Shown: piece by piece, positions 40,441-49,839 of the stretch
How positions within the stretch are numbered: the stretch's first letter is position 1
Layout: each line of letters starts with the position of its first letter
Origin: Bacilli bacterium
GTDB lineage: Bacteria > Bacillota_I > Bacilli_A > RF39 > UBA660
Assembly: GCA_017404555.1 (NCBI GenBank)
Contig: JAFRCD010000008.1
Span: 1 to 51,938, forward strand
Direction of reading: 5' to 3'
Length of the DNA stretch: 51,938 nt
Position numbers and translations under genes: made by a program
Notes under the pieces: generated by a model
The model's database searches: none
The model's input: the letters and a program-made list of their open reading frames with translations, nothing else
What the model was told of the DNA's origin: nothing

Positions 40441-42199
40441 TAATTTTTATATTTATTTGATAATTGTTTGGTAAATCAATTTCTTCGGTCTCAATACCGA
40501 CGTCTCCTTTTTCAAGTTTACTTACTGTTTGTCTAATTTCATCAATAGCTTCTTTCAAAGAAATTGGTTCTGTTTTTTTACTTTCAGATGTTTCTACTCC
40601 ATCACTCATTAAAATACTAGTAAGAGCTGCTTTATCTTTAATGGAATCAGGAATATAGATATAAGGATCTTCTTTCTTTTCTCCAACTTCTGGTGATTCT
40701 GTAGAAGTTCCATCATCATCAACAAAATCACCATTTTCATCAAATTTTGCTTCTCTATAATTACTACTATTTCCAGAACCATTTAGAATATCATCAATAG
40801 CTGTATTATTATCTGTTTCTTCTACTTTTTGGTTATTATCATTTAAGTCGGCACTATCGGCAGTTGGAATAACATCAGGAGATGTGAAGTAATCCATTGG
40901 ATTATCAATAATTGTTTTCTCTTCTACTTCTGGTTTTTCTTCTTTTTCTTCACTTTCTTCAGGATTAATAAATTTAAATCCTGGTCCATCCTCCTTAACA
41001 GTAGGTTCTGGTGCTGCTTTTGCATTAGGATCTACTTTTAATAGATCATCAATATCTTCTTTCTTTTTTATTTCTTCAGTGTTTATATCAGCAGTATTTT
41101 CTTTTAAATCGTTGATATCAATACTAGTTGAAGTAGCTAAGTTCTTTTCTTCCTCGCCATCATCTTCATCATCATCAATTTCCCCATAATTAATAAATTT
41201 AGGTAGTCCAGATTGACTTTCTTCTTCTCCCTCTGGTGGAGCATAAGTAACTTCCCCAAATTCTTTATCTGTCTTCTTCTCTTCTGTATCTGGAGTTATT
41301 AAATCAGAATTAATGAAACTATTAACTCCTACATCAACGCTTTCTTCTTGTGGTTTAGTAATATCTACTGAAGCATCATTTCCGTCTTCAGCTATTGGTA
41401 CATCAGGAATTTCCTGGTTTTCCTCCTCCGCTGGAAGATCTGAGGTGACTTGTTCCTGCAAGTCATCTGTTGGTAGATTAGGAACAGCTTTTGCTTCTCC
41501 TACTTCTTCTGGAATATCGTTAGTTGTTGAATCTTGAGGCTCTTCAATAGGAACTTCTGGTAGATTTTCTTCTAAGTCATTTATTCCTGATGACTGAGTA
41601 TTCAATTCATTAATCGTCTTTTCTAATTCGCGAACAGTCATTTTTGTTTCAATTATTTTATCTAATAGTTCTTCTTTTTTACTATCATCTTCTAAATTTA
41701 ATAGTGCCCTAGCATGTCTTTCAGAAATCTGTTCATTCATAAGAGCATCTTGTACTTTTTTTGGTAAAGCTAAAAGTCGTAGTTTATTAGCTACTGCTGA
41801 TTGACTCTTACCCATTGTTTTAGCAAGCTCTTCTTGAGTCATTTGGTCTAAATCAAGAATCTTTTGATATGTTCTTGCTTCTTCCATTGGATTTAAATTC
41901 TTTCGTTGTAGGTTTTCTAAAAGTGTTACTTTTGAAGATTCTTTATCATCTATATCTCTAACAATAGCTGGTATCTTCTTAAGATCAGCTAAAGCTGCTG
42001 CTTTATAACGACGTTCTCCAGCAATTATTTCATATTTATCATCAACTTTTCTAACGATAATTGGTTGAATTACCCCGTGCTCTTTGATTGATACTGCTAA
42101 TTCTTTTAAAGAGTTTTCATCAAAAACTTCACGTGGTTGAAATCTGTTGGGAATGATATCTTCTAATTGTAAATAAACTATTTCTTTTTCCGTATCCAC
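40421..42199 (-). CDS. noc: Noc/ParB-family protein with a very long acidic insert
   Basis: 592 residues, about twice B. subtilis Noc (283). Residues 1-200 are a ParB-type CTPase and HTH: PNRFQPREVFDE, then GERRYKAAALADLKKIPAI, ENLQRKNLNPMEEARTY and TQEELAKTMGKSQSAVANKL. From about 205 to 545 there is an Asp/Glu/Pro/Ser/Thr-rich, probably disordered stretch. The last 45 residues (EIRQTVSKLEKGDV, and NNYQINIKIRKD) look like a ParB/Noc C-terminal dimerisation domain. GTG start with GAGGGG upstream. The N-terminal membrane-binding helix of Bacillus Noc is absent. Position next to rsmG supports Noc. Confidence 0.85.
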   Translation of the reverse strand: MDTEKEIVYLQLEDIIPNRFQPREVFDENSLKELAVSIKEHGVIQPIIVRKVDDKYEIIAGERRYKAAALADLKKIPAIVRDIDDKESSKVTLLENLQRKNLNPMEEARTYQKILDLDQMTQEELAKTMGKSQSAVANKLRLLALPKKVQDALMNEQISERHARALLNLEDDSKKEELLDKIIETKMTVRELEKTINELNTQSSGINDLEENLPEVPIEEPQDSTTNDIPEEVGEAKAVPNLPTDDLQEQVTSDLPAEEENQEIPDVPIAEDGNDASVDITKPQEESVDVGVNSFINSDLITPDTEEKKTDKEFGEVTYAPPEGEEESQSGLPKFINYGEIDDDEDDGEEEKNLATSTSIDINDLKENTADINTEEIKKKEDIDDLLKVDPNAKAAPEPTVKEDGPGFKFINPEESEEKEEKPEVEEKTIIDNPMDYFTSPDVIPTADSADLNDNNQKVEETDNNTAIDDILNGSGNSSNYREAKFDENGDFVDDDGTSTESPEVGEKKEDPYIYIPDSIKDKAALTSILMSDGVETSESKKTEPISLKEAIDEIRQTVSKLEKGDVGIETEEIDLPNNYQINIKIRKDEEN

Positions 42200-42235
42200 T
42201 TTATCCCCTCACTATTCTTTTGTACTCTTATAATC

Positions 42236-42263
42236 ATTATATCAGTTTTTAGAATTTTTTCAA
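42236..42263 (-). promoter_or_regulatory. Promoter of the Noc-like gene
   Basis: TTGAAA (42258-42263), 16-base spacer, TATAAT (42236-42241) preceded by TGA, on the minus strand, directly after the rsmG terminator. Confidence 0.65.
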
Positions 42264-42291
42264 ATAAAAAATCTTCGTTTTGAAGATTTTA
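42264..42291 (-). terminator. Terminator of rsmG
   Basis: AATCTTC-aaaa-CGAAGATT followed by TTTTTATTT on the minus strand, overlapping the stop region. Confidence 0.75.
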
Positions 42292-42930
42292 TTATTTATT
42301 TCTAATTACTACTAAACTTCTTGTGCTGTTTTCAATTGGTAATTCAAACTCTATAATTTCATCAATGAGGTATTTTTTATTTATCTTTTTTTCTACGTCA
42401 GGGGTGATTTCTTGGTTGATATTTCCTTTCATAGCAATGAATTTACCCTCTTTTTTGACAAGATGCATTGTATATTTTAAAAGCTTATCTATATTAGCTA
42501 CTGCGCGAGCAGTTACTAAATCAAATTTTTTGTCATGATAGTCTTCTGCTCTTGTATGAATTGCCTCAATACCAGTTAAATCTAGCTTTTTTATTGTTTC
42601 ATTTAAGTATTTTACCCTCTTTAGAAGGGAATCTATTAGTACTATTTCTAGATGGGGATACATTATTTTTAAAACTAATCCGGGAAATCCAGCACCAGAA
42701 CCAACATCACAAAGAGTATTAATACTATTTAGATTAACTGCCTTTGTAATAGTTAAACTATCATAAAAATGTTTTAGATATACATCCTCTTTTTCAATTA
42801 TTCTGGTGAGATTAGTCTTTTTGTTTTCCTCTACTAAGATATTAAATAATCTTTCTAATTGTTCTAATTGTTCTGGTGAAATATTAATATCTAGTTTCTG
42901 TAGTTCTTTTATAAACTCTTCCCTATTCAT
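42292..42930 (-). CDS. rsmG: 16S rRNA (guanine527-N7)-methyltransferase
   Basis: Methylates G527 of 16S rRNA; its loss gives low-level streptomycin resistance. 212 residues. SAM motif LCDVGSGAGFPGLVLKIMYP, with YLKHFYDSLTI before it and VTARAVANIDKLLKYTM after it. It overlaps mnmG by 8 bases, the classical gidAB arrangement. Confidence 0.97.
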   Translation of the reverse strand: MNREEFIKELQKLDINISPEQLEQLERLFNILVEENKKTNLTRIIEKEDVYLKHFYDSLTITKAVNLNSINTLCDVGSGAGFPGLVLKIMYPHLEIVLIDSLLKRVKYLNETIKKLDLTGIEAIHTRAEDYHDKKFDLVTARAVANIDKLLKYTMHLVKKEGKFIAMKGNINQEITPDVEKKINKKYLIDEIIEFELPIENSTRSLVVIRNK

Positions 42931-44785
42931 ATTTTCCCCTTCTTATATAGACTGATAATACTGCTATATCCGCTGGATTAACTCCACTTATTCTAGTAGC
43001 TTGTCCAATAGTTGTTGGTTTTATTTCTTTTAATTTTTGTCGAGCTTCTGAAGCAATATTAGGAACTTTATTATAATTAATTTCTTCTGGAATTTTCTTT
43101 TCCTCTAGAGCTAACATCTTTTTAGCTTCTTTTAAGGCTTTCCTAATATATCCCTCATATTTGGCATTTATTTCTATTTGTTCTAACACCTCAAAGTCAT
43201 AGTTTAATTCAATAAAATTCTCTAGTTTTTTTATCTCTACTTCAGGTCTTTTAATAAGTTCATAAAGAGATAATCCTTCTTTTAGAGGAGTGGTATTTAT
43301 TCTTTCTAAATAATTATTAACCTCTTTTTTAGGAGTTATCCTTGTCTCTTTTAACTTTTTAGTTAATTCTTCTATATCTTTTATTTTCTTTTTAAAATCT
43401 TGGTACTGACTATTTTTAAGTAGTCCTATTTTTTTACCATATTCTGATAATCTTATGTCTGCATTATCATGACGAAGTAATAACCGGTATTCAGCTCTTG
43501 AAGTAAGTAAACGATATGGATCTTTTACTCCCTTAGTAACTAAGTCGTCTATTAAAACACCAATATAGGCTTCATCTCTTCTTAAAATTAAAGGTTCCTT
43601 ATTATCTAATTTTAGACTAGCATTTACTCCGGCAATTAACCCTTGTCCAGCAGCTTCTTCATAACCGCTAGTTCCATTTATTTGACCAGCTGTGTATAGA
43701 TTTTCAATCAGTTTTGTCTCTAATGTTCTTTTAATTTGTTTTGAATCAATAGCATCATATTCAATAGCATAAGCATATTTATTTATCTTGGCCTTTTCTA
43801 AACCTGGCAATGAATGCACTAATTTTTCTTGGACATCTTCAGGCATTGAAGTAGAAAACCCTTGAATATAAATATCATCATAAGATAAACTTTCTGGTTC
43901 TAAAAACAATTGATGTCTTGATTTGTCACTGAAACGTACTACTTTATCTTCGATTGATGGACAATATCTTGGTCCTATTCCTTCAACATAACCCCCATAC
44001 ATACTTGATCTTTCTAAGTTTTTATTAATTATTTTATGAGTTTCTTCAGTCGTATATATTAGATGACAGGGAACTTGATTATTAACATCATAGAAGCATT
44101 TATTTGTAAAGGAAAAAGTTCTTTTTTCTTTATCCCCTTCTTCTAATTTTGCTTTAGAAAAATCGATTGTACTCTTTTCAATTCTAGGAGGTGTTCCTGT
44201 TTTAAGACGAAGAATATTAAATCCTAATTTTTTTAAATCATTGCTTAAGTTTTTAGATTCTTTTTCGCCATGTGGACCACTTGGAGTTTTCTTGGCTCCT
44301 CTTAAAATACAAGCCTTTAGATAAGTACCTGTAGTAAGAATTACAGCTTTACTACTTATTTTTTCGCCATTATCTAATTCAATTCCTTGTACCTGTTTAT
44401 TCTTAATAAGAAGTTTTTCTACCATTCCTTCTAAAATATCTAAATTCTTAGTTGCTTTTAATTCTTTTAACATTTCTTTAGGATAAACCGCTTTGTCTTC
44501 TTGAGCTCTTAGAGCTCTTACTGCGGGACCTTTTTTAGTATTTAACATTTTTACTTGAATAGCACCACGATCAGCAATTTTTCCCATTAAACCACCTAAA
44601 GCATCTATTTCTCTAACAACAATTCCTTTAGCAGGACCACCAATAGATGGATTACATGGCATATCAGCTATATTATTAATATTACTTGTTATAAGTAGGG
44701 TTTTCTTTCCTAAAGTGGCACTGGCATAAGCTGCTTCACAGCCAGCATGACCACCACCTACTACTATTACATCTATATTATTCAT
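42923..44785 (-). CDS. mnmG: tRNA uridine-5-carboxymethylaminomethyl modification enzyme MnmG
   Basis: With MnmE forms cmnm5U34 in tRNAs. 620 residues. FAD-binding DVIVVGGGHAGCEAAYASA at the N-terminus, PSIGGPAKGIVVREIDALGG, GPRYCPSIEDKVVRF and the C-terminal KIKPTTIGQ-like EIKPTTIGQATRISGVNPAD. Start after AGAGGTGCAAA. It is 12 bases after mnmE, its partner. Confidence 0.98.
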   Translation of the reverse strand: MNNIDVIVVGGGHAGCEAAYASATLGKKTLLITSNINNIADMPCNPSIGGPAKGIVVREIDALGGLMGKIADRGAIQVKMLNTKKGPAVRALRAQEDKAVYPKEMLKELKATKNLDILEGMVEKLLIKNKQVQGIELDNGEKISSKAVILTTGTYLKACILRGAKKTPSGPHGEKESKNLSNDLKKLGFNILRLKTGTPPRIEKSTIDFSKAKLEEGDKEKRTFSFTNKCFYDVNNQVPCHLIYTTEETHKIINKNLERSSMYGGYVEGIGPRYCPSIEDKVVRFSDKSRHQLFLEPESLSYDDIYIQGFSTSMPEDVQEKLVHSLPGLEKAKINKYAYAIEYDAIDSKQIKRTLETKLIENLYTAGQINGTSGYEEAAGQGLIAGVNASLKLDNKEPLILRRDEAYIGVLIDDLVTKGVKDPYRLLTSRAEYRLLLRHDNADIRLSEYGKKIGLLKNSQYQDFKKKIKDIEELTKKLKETRITPKKEVNNYLERINTTPLKEGLSLYELIKRPEVEIKKLENFIELNYDFEVLEQIEINAKYEGYIRKALKEAKKMLALEEKKIPEEINYNKVPNIASEARQKLKEIKPTTIGQATRISGVNPADIAVLSVYIRRGKYE

Positions 44786-44797
44786 TTTGCACCTCTT

Positions 44798-46147
44798 TTA
44801 TTTGCCAACACAAAAGTTTTCAAAGAGATGATCTATTATCTCTTCGTCATATGTTACACCAATAATTTCTCCTAAAGTATCAAATACTTCTTTTAAGTCT
44901 AGTTCTATCAAATCAATTGGCGTTTTCTCTTTTAATCTCTTTTTAATTATTTCTAATTTGTCTAAAGATTTCTCTACTAAATCTATTTGTCTAGTATTAG
45001 AAAAATAAGTTGCTTCTTTAGTATTGATTTTTTCTAATTCAAATAGGTTTCTAATTTTGTCTTTTAATTTGTCAATACTATTATCAAATGTGTTGATAGT
45101 TATTGCTTCTTTTGGTAGTTCATTAGGGTCAACATTTTGTTTTAGATCATCTTTGTTAACAACTACAACTCTAGTTTTATTCTTTGTTCGCTCAAGTATT
45201 TCCTTATCCTCTTTATTTAATTTTTTATTACCGTCTAGTACCACAATTATCAAATCTGCTTCTTCTATTAAAGAAAGAGATTTTTCTACTCCTATTTTTT
45301 CAATAGTTTCATCTGTTTCTCTAATACCAGCAGTATCAATTATATTAAGTAAGATCCCATCTAAATAAATACTTCCTTCAACAATATCTCTAGTAGTACC
45401 TTCAATATCAGTAACTATGGCCTTATCTTCTTCTAATAGTTTATTTAGAATACTACTTTTTCCAGCATTAGGTCTTCCTACTATAACAGTATTAATACCA
45501 TCTTTAATAAATCTAGTGTTTTTACTACTTTCTAATATCTTAGAAAGCTTATTTTTCATTGTTTTTATTTCCTTTTCGATATCTTTAATAGTCATTTCTT
45601 CAATATCTTCATATTCGGGATAATCAATATTTACTTCGATATTAGCTAGAATTTTTATTAAATTCTCTCTAAACTCTTCAATTAGTTTTCTTGTTGAACC
45701 AGAAAGTCCTTTCATTGCTAAATCCATTGCTTCATTTGATTTAGACTCAATAATATCCATAACGCTTTCAGCAGCAGTTAGATCTATTCTTCCATTCAAG
45801 AATGCTCTTTTAGTAAATTCGCCTGCTTCTGCCATTCGAGCACCTTTTTTCAACATTAGTTTTAAAATTTTATTAGTTGCTATTATGCCACCATGGGAAT
45901 TTATTTCCACTACATCTTCAGTTGTATATGTCCTAGGTGCCTTCATGACTGATACTAAAACTTCATCTACTTTCTTGTTACCATCAATAATAAAACCATA
46001 ATTAATGGTATGGGAATCTACTTTGTTTAAATCAACACCATTAAAAACACTATTAACTATTTTAATACTGTCTTTTCCAGATAATCTAATTATTGATATA
46101 GCCCCTTTACCTAAGGCTGTTGAGATTGCAACTATTGTATCATCCAT
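44798..46147 (-). CDS. mnmE: tRNA modification GTPase MnmE
   Basis: 449 residues: an N-terminal tetrahydrofolate-binding domain (ISTALGKGAISIIRLSG), helical domain and an inserted G domain (GRPNAGKSSILNKLLEED, DTAGIRETDE, NKDD). The C-terminal catalytic Cys is present in FCVGK. Partner of MnmG, directly downstream. Start after AGAAAGGGAAG. Confidence 0.98.
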   Translation of the reverse strand: MDDTIVAISTALGKGAISIIRLSGKDSIKIVNSVFNGVDLNKVDSHTINYGFIIDGNKKVDEVLVSVMKAPRTYTTEDVVEINSHGGIIATNKILKLMLKKGARMAEAGEFTKRAFLNGRIDLTAAESVMDIIESKSNEAMDLAMKGLSGSTRKLIEEFRENLIKILANIEVNIDYPEYEDIEEMTIKDIEKEIKTMKNKLSKILESSKNTRFIKDGINTVIVGRPNAGKSSILNKLLEEDKAIVTDIEGTTRDIVEGSIYLDGILLNIIDTAGIRETDETIEKIGVEKSLSLIEEADLIIVVLDGNKKLNKEDKEILERTKNKTRVVVVNKDDLKQNVDPNELPKEAITINTFDNSIDKLKDKIRNLFELEKINTKEATYFSNTRQIDLVEKSLDKLEIIKKRLKEKTPIDLIELDLKEVFDTLGEIIGVTYDEEIIDHLFENFCVGK

Positions 46148-46187
46148 ACTATTCTTCCCTTTCTCGCTGATATTATAACATTAAATG

Positions 46188-46217
46188 TAAAAAAAAAGAA
46201 GGATTTATTTCCTTCTT
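46188..46217 (-). terminator. Terminator of the HExxH membrane protein gene
   Basis: AAGAAGGA pairs with TCCTTCTT on the minus strand, then eight or more T residues. It overlaps the stop codon. Confidence 0.8.
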
Positions 46218-47377
46218 ACTTCTTCATCTACTAAGTCTGTTTCTTGTTCAAGAGATTGGTTTTGCATATATTCCATCTCATTTTCTTCTTCTAGAACCTC
46301 AACTTCATCTTGGAAAGATAAATAAGCAACATCAATTCTATCAATTATATCTTCACTTTCAATTTTTTTAAGTAGGGATTCTAAACCATATACATCGCCA
46401 TTTAAAAAATCATTAATACTGTAGTATCCGTCAAGGGCTTCTAATAGGCCAAGACAAGTATAAGGAACGTCACCATAGCAAACATATTCTGGCTCGCTTT
46501 GATAATATTCTTTCATATTTGTATAATCTGATAATAAATAATTAGATATAACTTCGTTCATTCCTTCTTCAAGTCCTACTCCATAACCATTTAAAACAGA
46601 AAATTCTTTAAGACAGTTTCCTTTTTTAGTTCCTTTTACATATTTTGATTCAACTTTTGATAAATGTAGAACATGAGTTAATTCATGATATAATACTTCG
46701 TTATAATCATCACCTAGTTCTTCTTTTGATTCGATAAACAATGTGTTTTCATCAATAACATATTTTCCTAGAATTGATTCACTATCTACTGGTCCTTCTA
46801 CAACTTGAATATCTTTTAAATTATAGTTTAATATTCTTAAATCAATGTTTTCTTCTTTTTCTTCTACTGCGGAAATAAAGTCATTTATTTCTTCTTTTTG
46901 TTCATCGTTTAGAAAAACATTGTTCTGTAGTGTTTTTCTCACATCATCGATTGAAACTTCATCTAAATCAATATCATCTAAAGTAATATGCTCTATAGTA
47001 AGGAGATCTTCTACCTCTTCTTCCTCTACTCTTTCATAATTATTTATCTTATCCAAAGTATCATTTTCTCTATTTAATTTTAAAATTCCACCACTTAAAG
47101 AGAAAATAGTGGCAGAAATAGTTAATGCTCCGATTGTGTTTGCAACTATTCTTTTTAGCTTGTGTTTTTGTCGATGTTCAGCTATAGAATCATAGTATGT
47201 ATAAGGATCTCTAGTATTATATATTAGAGTTAATCGCACTAAATCTTCTAAATCAGGTTTAACATATTTTTCTTTTGCTTCTTCTTTAACAACTTCCAAA
47301 AAGTGTTTTTGATGTTTATCATCAATAAAAATATCAAATATTTTATTATTATATTTAATTCTTCCTATTTTCTTCAT
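46205..47377 (-). CDS. Predicted membrane-anchored zinc metallopeptidase, unknown family
   Basis: 390 residues. Residues 1-75 are basic and probably cytoplasmic (KKIGRIKYNNKIFDIFIDD). One membrane segment at about 77-99 is followed by an acidic linker (Glu/Asp-rich, 105-180) and an extracellular domain. HELTHVLHL near residue 231 is an HExxH zinc motif, and EEGMNEVISNYL about 40 residues later could supply the third Glu ligand (gluzincin pattern). Three Cys residues follow. No family recognised. It has its own terminator and lies between mnmE and jag, where B. subtilis has no gene. Its substrate is unknown. Confidence 0.7.
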   Translation of the reverse strand: MKKIGRIKYNNKIFDIFIDDKHQKHFLEVVKEEAKEKYVKPDLEDLVRLTLIYNTRDPYTYYDSIAEHRQKHKLKRIVANTIGALTISATIFSLSGGILKLNRENDTLDKINNYERVEEEEVEDLLTIEHITLDDIDLDEVSIDDVRKTLQNNVFLNDEQKEEINDFISAVEEKEENIDLRILNYNLKDIQVVEGPVDSESILGKYVIDENTLFIESKEELGDDYNEVLYHELTHVLHLSKVESKYVKGTKKGNCLKEFSVLNGYGVGLEEGMNEVISNYLLSDYTNMKEYYQSEPEYVCYGDVPYTCLGLLEALDGYYSINDFLNGDVYGLESLLKKIESEDIIDRIDVAYLSFQDEVEVLEEENEMEYMQNQSLEQETDLVDEEVRRK

Positions 47378-47409
47378 AACACTACTCCTCTATTTATATA
47401 ATAACACAG

Positions 47410-47442
47410 AAAAAAAAAGAAAAGAAGATTATTTATCTTCTT
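47410..47442 (-). terminator. Terminator of jag
   Basis: AAGAAGAT-aaata-ATCTTCTT followed by a long T run on the minus strand, overlapping the jag stop region. Confidence 0.75.
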
Positions 47443-48046
47443 TTGGTTTTATGACTACATATCTATTTGGCTCTTCGCCTTCACTTTCAGTATATACTTT
47501 CTTATTATTGGTTAACGTATTATGAACTATTCTTCTTTCAAAAGAATTCATTCTTTCCATTTTTACTTCTACTTTAGTTGCGGCAACTTCACGAGCTAAT
47601 TTCTTAGCCATTCTTTCAATTATCTGTTGATGTCTTTCTTTATAGTCATTAACATCTATTAAAAATTTAAAACTTTCTCCTAGTTCCTTTTTAATATGTG
47701 CTGCAACTACCATAGAAAGAGCTTTTAAGTTTTTACCATTCTTTCCAATTAGAAGTGCATCATTATCAGAATATATTATGTAAGTAGGAACTTCTTTTTT
47801 ATTCTTTACTTCTATTTTAGGATTAAAACCTAAATCTTTTAATAAATCAATTAAGAAATTCTTAATATATTCAACTACTTCTCTTTTTTCAACTACTTCT
47901 ATTTCTACTTTTTTTCCTTTGAAAAGACCGCCTTTTGTCTCCCCTACTTGTCTAATAATAAGGTTTTCTTCTGTTTCTTGTATTGCTATTTTAGCTTCTT
48001 CAACAGCGCTATCGAAGTCTTTTCCACTAAACTTTCTTTTTTCCAT
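47429..48046 (-). CDS. jag: RNA-binding protein Jag/KhpB
   Basis: 205 residues: an N-terminal Jag domain (FDSAVEEAKIAIQETEENLI), a KH domain with the GKNGKNL loop (LLIGKNGKNLKALSMVVAA) and a C-terminal R3H domain (MNSFERRIVHNTL). Known to bind RNA and affect cell elongation and division in Firmicutes. It overlaps yidC by 20 bases. Confidence 0.96.
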   Translation of the reverse strand: MEKRKFSGKDFDSAVEEAKIAIQETEENLIIRQVGETKGGLFKGKKVEIEVVEKREVVEYIKNFLIDLLKDLGFNPKIEVKNKKEVPTYIIYSDNDALLIGKNGKNLKALSMVVAAHIKKELGESFKFLIDVNDYKERHQQIIERMAKKLAREVAATKVEVKMERMNSFERRIVHNTLTNNKKVYTESEGEEPNRYVVIKPKEDK

Positions 48047-48977
48047 TTACTTCCTTACTCCTTTTTACTAAAATATTTTGTCCGATTGTGAACAAGTTAG
48101 TAGTAATCCAATATATACCTAAAGCAGAAGGCATATATAGACCCATGATAATTATCATGATACTCATAATAATTGGCATGTTTTTCATACTATTATTACC
48201 ATCCATGCTTGGAGTATCCTTCATAGTCATAGTGAATGAATAGAAGGTACTAGCAGCAATTAAAAGCATTAATATTAGATATGCATACCAATTGCTTCCA
48301 GAAATACCAACGATTGGTGTTGTTCCTAATTGTAATTTTAGAAAAGTATCTTCAAAAATAGCTGGTGTTCTTTGAACAGCTTCAAAGAAAGCAATGAATA
48401 AAGGTAATTGAATAAAAGCAAATAAACATCCGCCCATTGGGCTAATATTATATTTCTTATAAACTGCCATCATTTCCTGTGATTGTTTCATCATAGCATC
48501 TTTATCTTGACTCTTGTTCTTATATTTATTTTGAATCCTATTAAGCTCTGGTTGCGCCTTTTTCATCATTTCTGATTGCATAGCTGTCTTCTTGGTAAGA
48601 GGAAAGACTACTAATCTAATAAGAATACTTACTATGATTAGTGATACAGCATAATTTCCTATTTTAGTCCCAAGTAGAACAATGATAAAGGCTAATGGTT
48701 TAACAAAGAAAGTTGTCCATAAACCTTCATAATTACCAGAATTGATTTTTAGATCCTTACATTCTGGTAACTTGTCGATCTTTACTTTATTTTTTTCATA
48801 TAGTTTTATTGTTTTTTCTGCATGTGGCTTACATAAAATGTTTTTAGTCAAGTTTTGACCAGTTACAGTATTTTTTACTGGCTTTTTATCTTTATCAGTT
48901 AATGTTTTAGCACAGCCAGTAAGTGTTATTACTAATAATAGTACTATTAGTAATCTAAATATTTTTTTCTTTTTCAT
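48027..48977 (-). CDS. yidC: Membrane protein insertase YidC (SpoIIIJ/OxaA)
   Basis: 316 residues. A lipoprotein signal peptide with the lipobox LTGC at about residues 19-22. Five membrane segments follow; SYNWYAYLILMLLIAAS-like segments and the conserved FIQLPLFIAFFEAVQRTPA are visible. Inserts membrane proteins with or without SecYEG. It overlaps rnpA by 23 bases and jag by 20, so translation is tightly coupled. Confidence 0.96.
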   Translation of the reverse strand: MKKKKIFRLLIVLLLVITLTGCAKTLTDKDKKPVKNTVTGQNLTKNILCKPHAEKTIKLYEKNKVKIDKLPECKDLKINSGNYEGLWTTFFVKPLAFIIVLLGTKIGNYAVSLIIVSILIRLVVFPLTKKTAMQSEMMKKAQPELNRIQNKYKNKSQDKDAMMKQSQEMMAVYKKYNISPMGGCLFAFIQLPLFIAFFEAVQRTPAIFEDTFLKLQLGTTPIVGISGSNWYAYLILMLLIAASTFYSFTMTMKDTPSMDGNNSMKNMPIIMSIMIIIMGLYMPSALGIYWITTNLFTIGQNILVKRSKEVNGKKKV

Positions 48978-49314
48978 TTAAATCATTCCTATCTATATTT
49001 TTTATAAGAATATTTAAATTTTTTTCTAGAATTTCGTGTTTTTGATTTAAACATTCCTTTCTCATTATTATAATATAATCCAAATTATTTGAATAGTCCT
49101 TTTTATTATTATCAATAATAGCTCTTATTTTTCTTTTATATTTATTGCGAATAGTGGCCTTCCCTATTTTTTTTCCAACAGAAATACCAAAACGAGAATA
49201 CTTTTCTTTAGCTTTTTTATAATAAACGATAAAACAACTATTAGATGTACTATGTTTACTATTTATTATTTCATTGAATTCTCTATTACTTTTAACAATG
49301 AACTTTTTTTTCAT
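48955..49314 (-). CDS. rnpA: Ribonuclease P protein component
   Basis: 119 residues. Protein cofactor of RNase P, which matures tRNA 5' ends. Conserved GKKIGKATIRNKYKRKIR is the RNR motif, and SRFGISVGK precedes it. Very Lys-rich. Directly downstream of rpmH, the universal order at oriC, with a possible attenuator in between. Confidence 0.96.
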   Translation of the reverse strand: MKKKFIVKSNREFNEIINSKHSTSNSCFIVYYKKAKEKYSRFGISVGKKIGKATIRNKYKRKIRAIIDNNKKDYSNNLDYIIIMRKECLNQKHEILEKNLNILIKNIDRNDLNEKEKNI

Positions 49315-49335
49315 ATTATCACCTTTTTAAATAGT

Positions 49336-49358
49336 AAAAAACCACTTATAATAAGCGG
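49336..49358 (-). terminator. Terminator or attenuator between rpmH and rnpA
   Basis: CCGCTTA-TTA-TAAGTGG (one G-U) followed by six T residues on the minus strand, 22 bases before the rnpA start. Incomplete termination here would give more L34 than RNase P protein. Confidence 0.75.
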
Positions 49359-49360
49359 AT

Positions 49361-49483
49361 TTATTTACAAAGTCTCTTACGTCCTTTACGACGACGATTA
49401 TTTAAGATGTTTGTTTTCTTGCGTGCAAAAAAACCATGTTTCTTAGATTTTTTACGATTATTTGGTTGATATGTTCTCTTCAT
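49361..49483 (-). CDS. rpmH: Large ribosomal subunit protein bL34
   Basis: 40 residues. It begins [20 protein letters not shown] and ends [11 protein letters not shown]. Typical L34 is 44 residues; four appear missing in the middle, where STKNGRKVLA is usual and ILNN is found. The start follows GGAGGTGGAAC. First minus-strand gene left of oriC, as in most bacteria. Confidence 0.95.
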   Translation of the reverse strand: MKRTYQPNNRKKSKKHGFFARKKTNILNNRRRKGRKRLCK

Positions 49484-49839
49484 TTGTTCCACCTCCAATA
49501 GAAATCTACATTATTATAATCAAGAATCCCCTATTTTGTCAATGAATAAAGGCTTTTTTCTAATTATCCACAGTAAAAACTTATTAATTTGTCTTTCTTT
49601 TCTCACTTTTCCACAAAAAGTTGGGGGAAATGTTGATAATTTTTCCATAAATGTTTATAAAAATTTGTGGAAAATGTGGATAAGTCTATTATTCATTGAT
49701 TTATTGTCCTTTTTCTTGTTTATAATTCTGTGGAAAAATTGAGGAAAACTTTTTTTCCACTTTTTCTGTTTATTTTTTCCCTTTTTTAAGTTAGAATAGT
49801 GTTAATCAACGAACTTATTGATAGTGGGGAGATGGTTTT
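49484..49839. other. Chromosomal replication origin (oriC) region with DnaA boxes
   Basis: A 356-base gap between the divergent rpmH and dnaA genes, extremely AT-rich. Perfect DnaA boxes TTATCCACA are at 49564-49572 (+) and 49675-49683 (-). Near matches: TTTTCCACA at 49607-49615 (+), and TGTGGAAAA at 49666-49674 (-) and 49729-49737 (-). TGTTGATAA (49631) and TGTTTATAA (49652) differ at one position. Boxes at 49666 and 49675 are directly adjacent. The dnaA promoter must also be here; TAGAAT near 49792 is a possible -10. Confidence 0.9.

Noticed and set aside
42129-42143. TTCACGTGG inside the Noc-like gene, resembling half of a parS site
   Set aside because: Only the left half and centre fit TGTTNCACGTGAAACA; the right half does not. 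It is explained by codons for the conserved PREVF segment.
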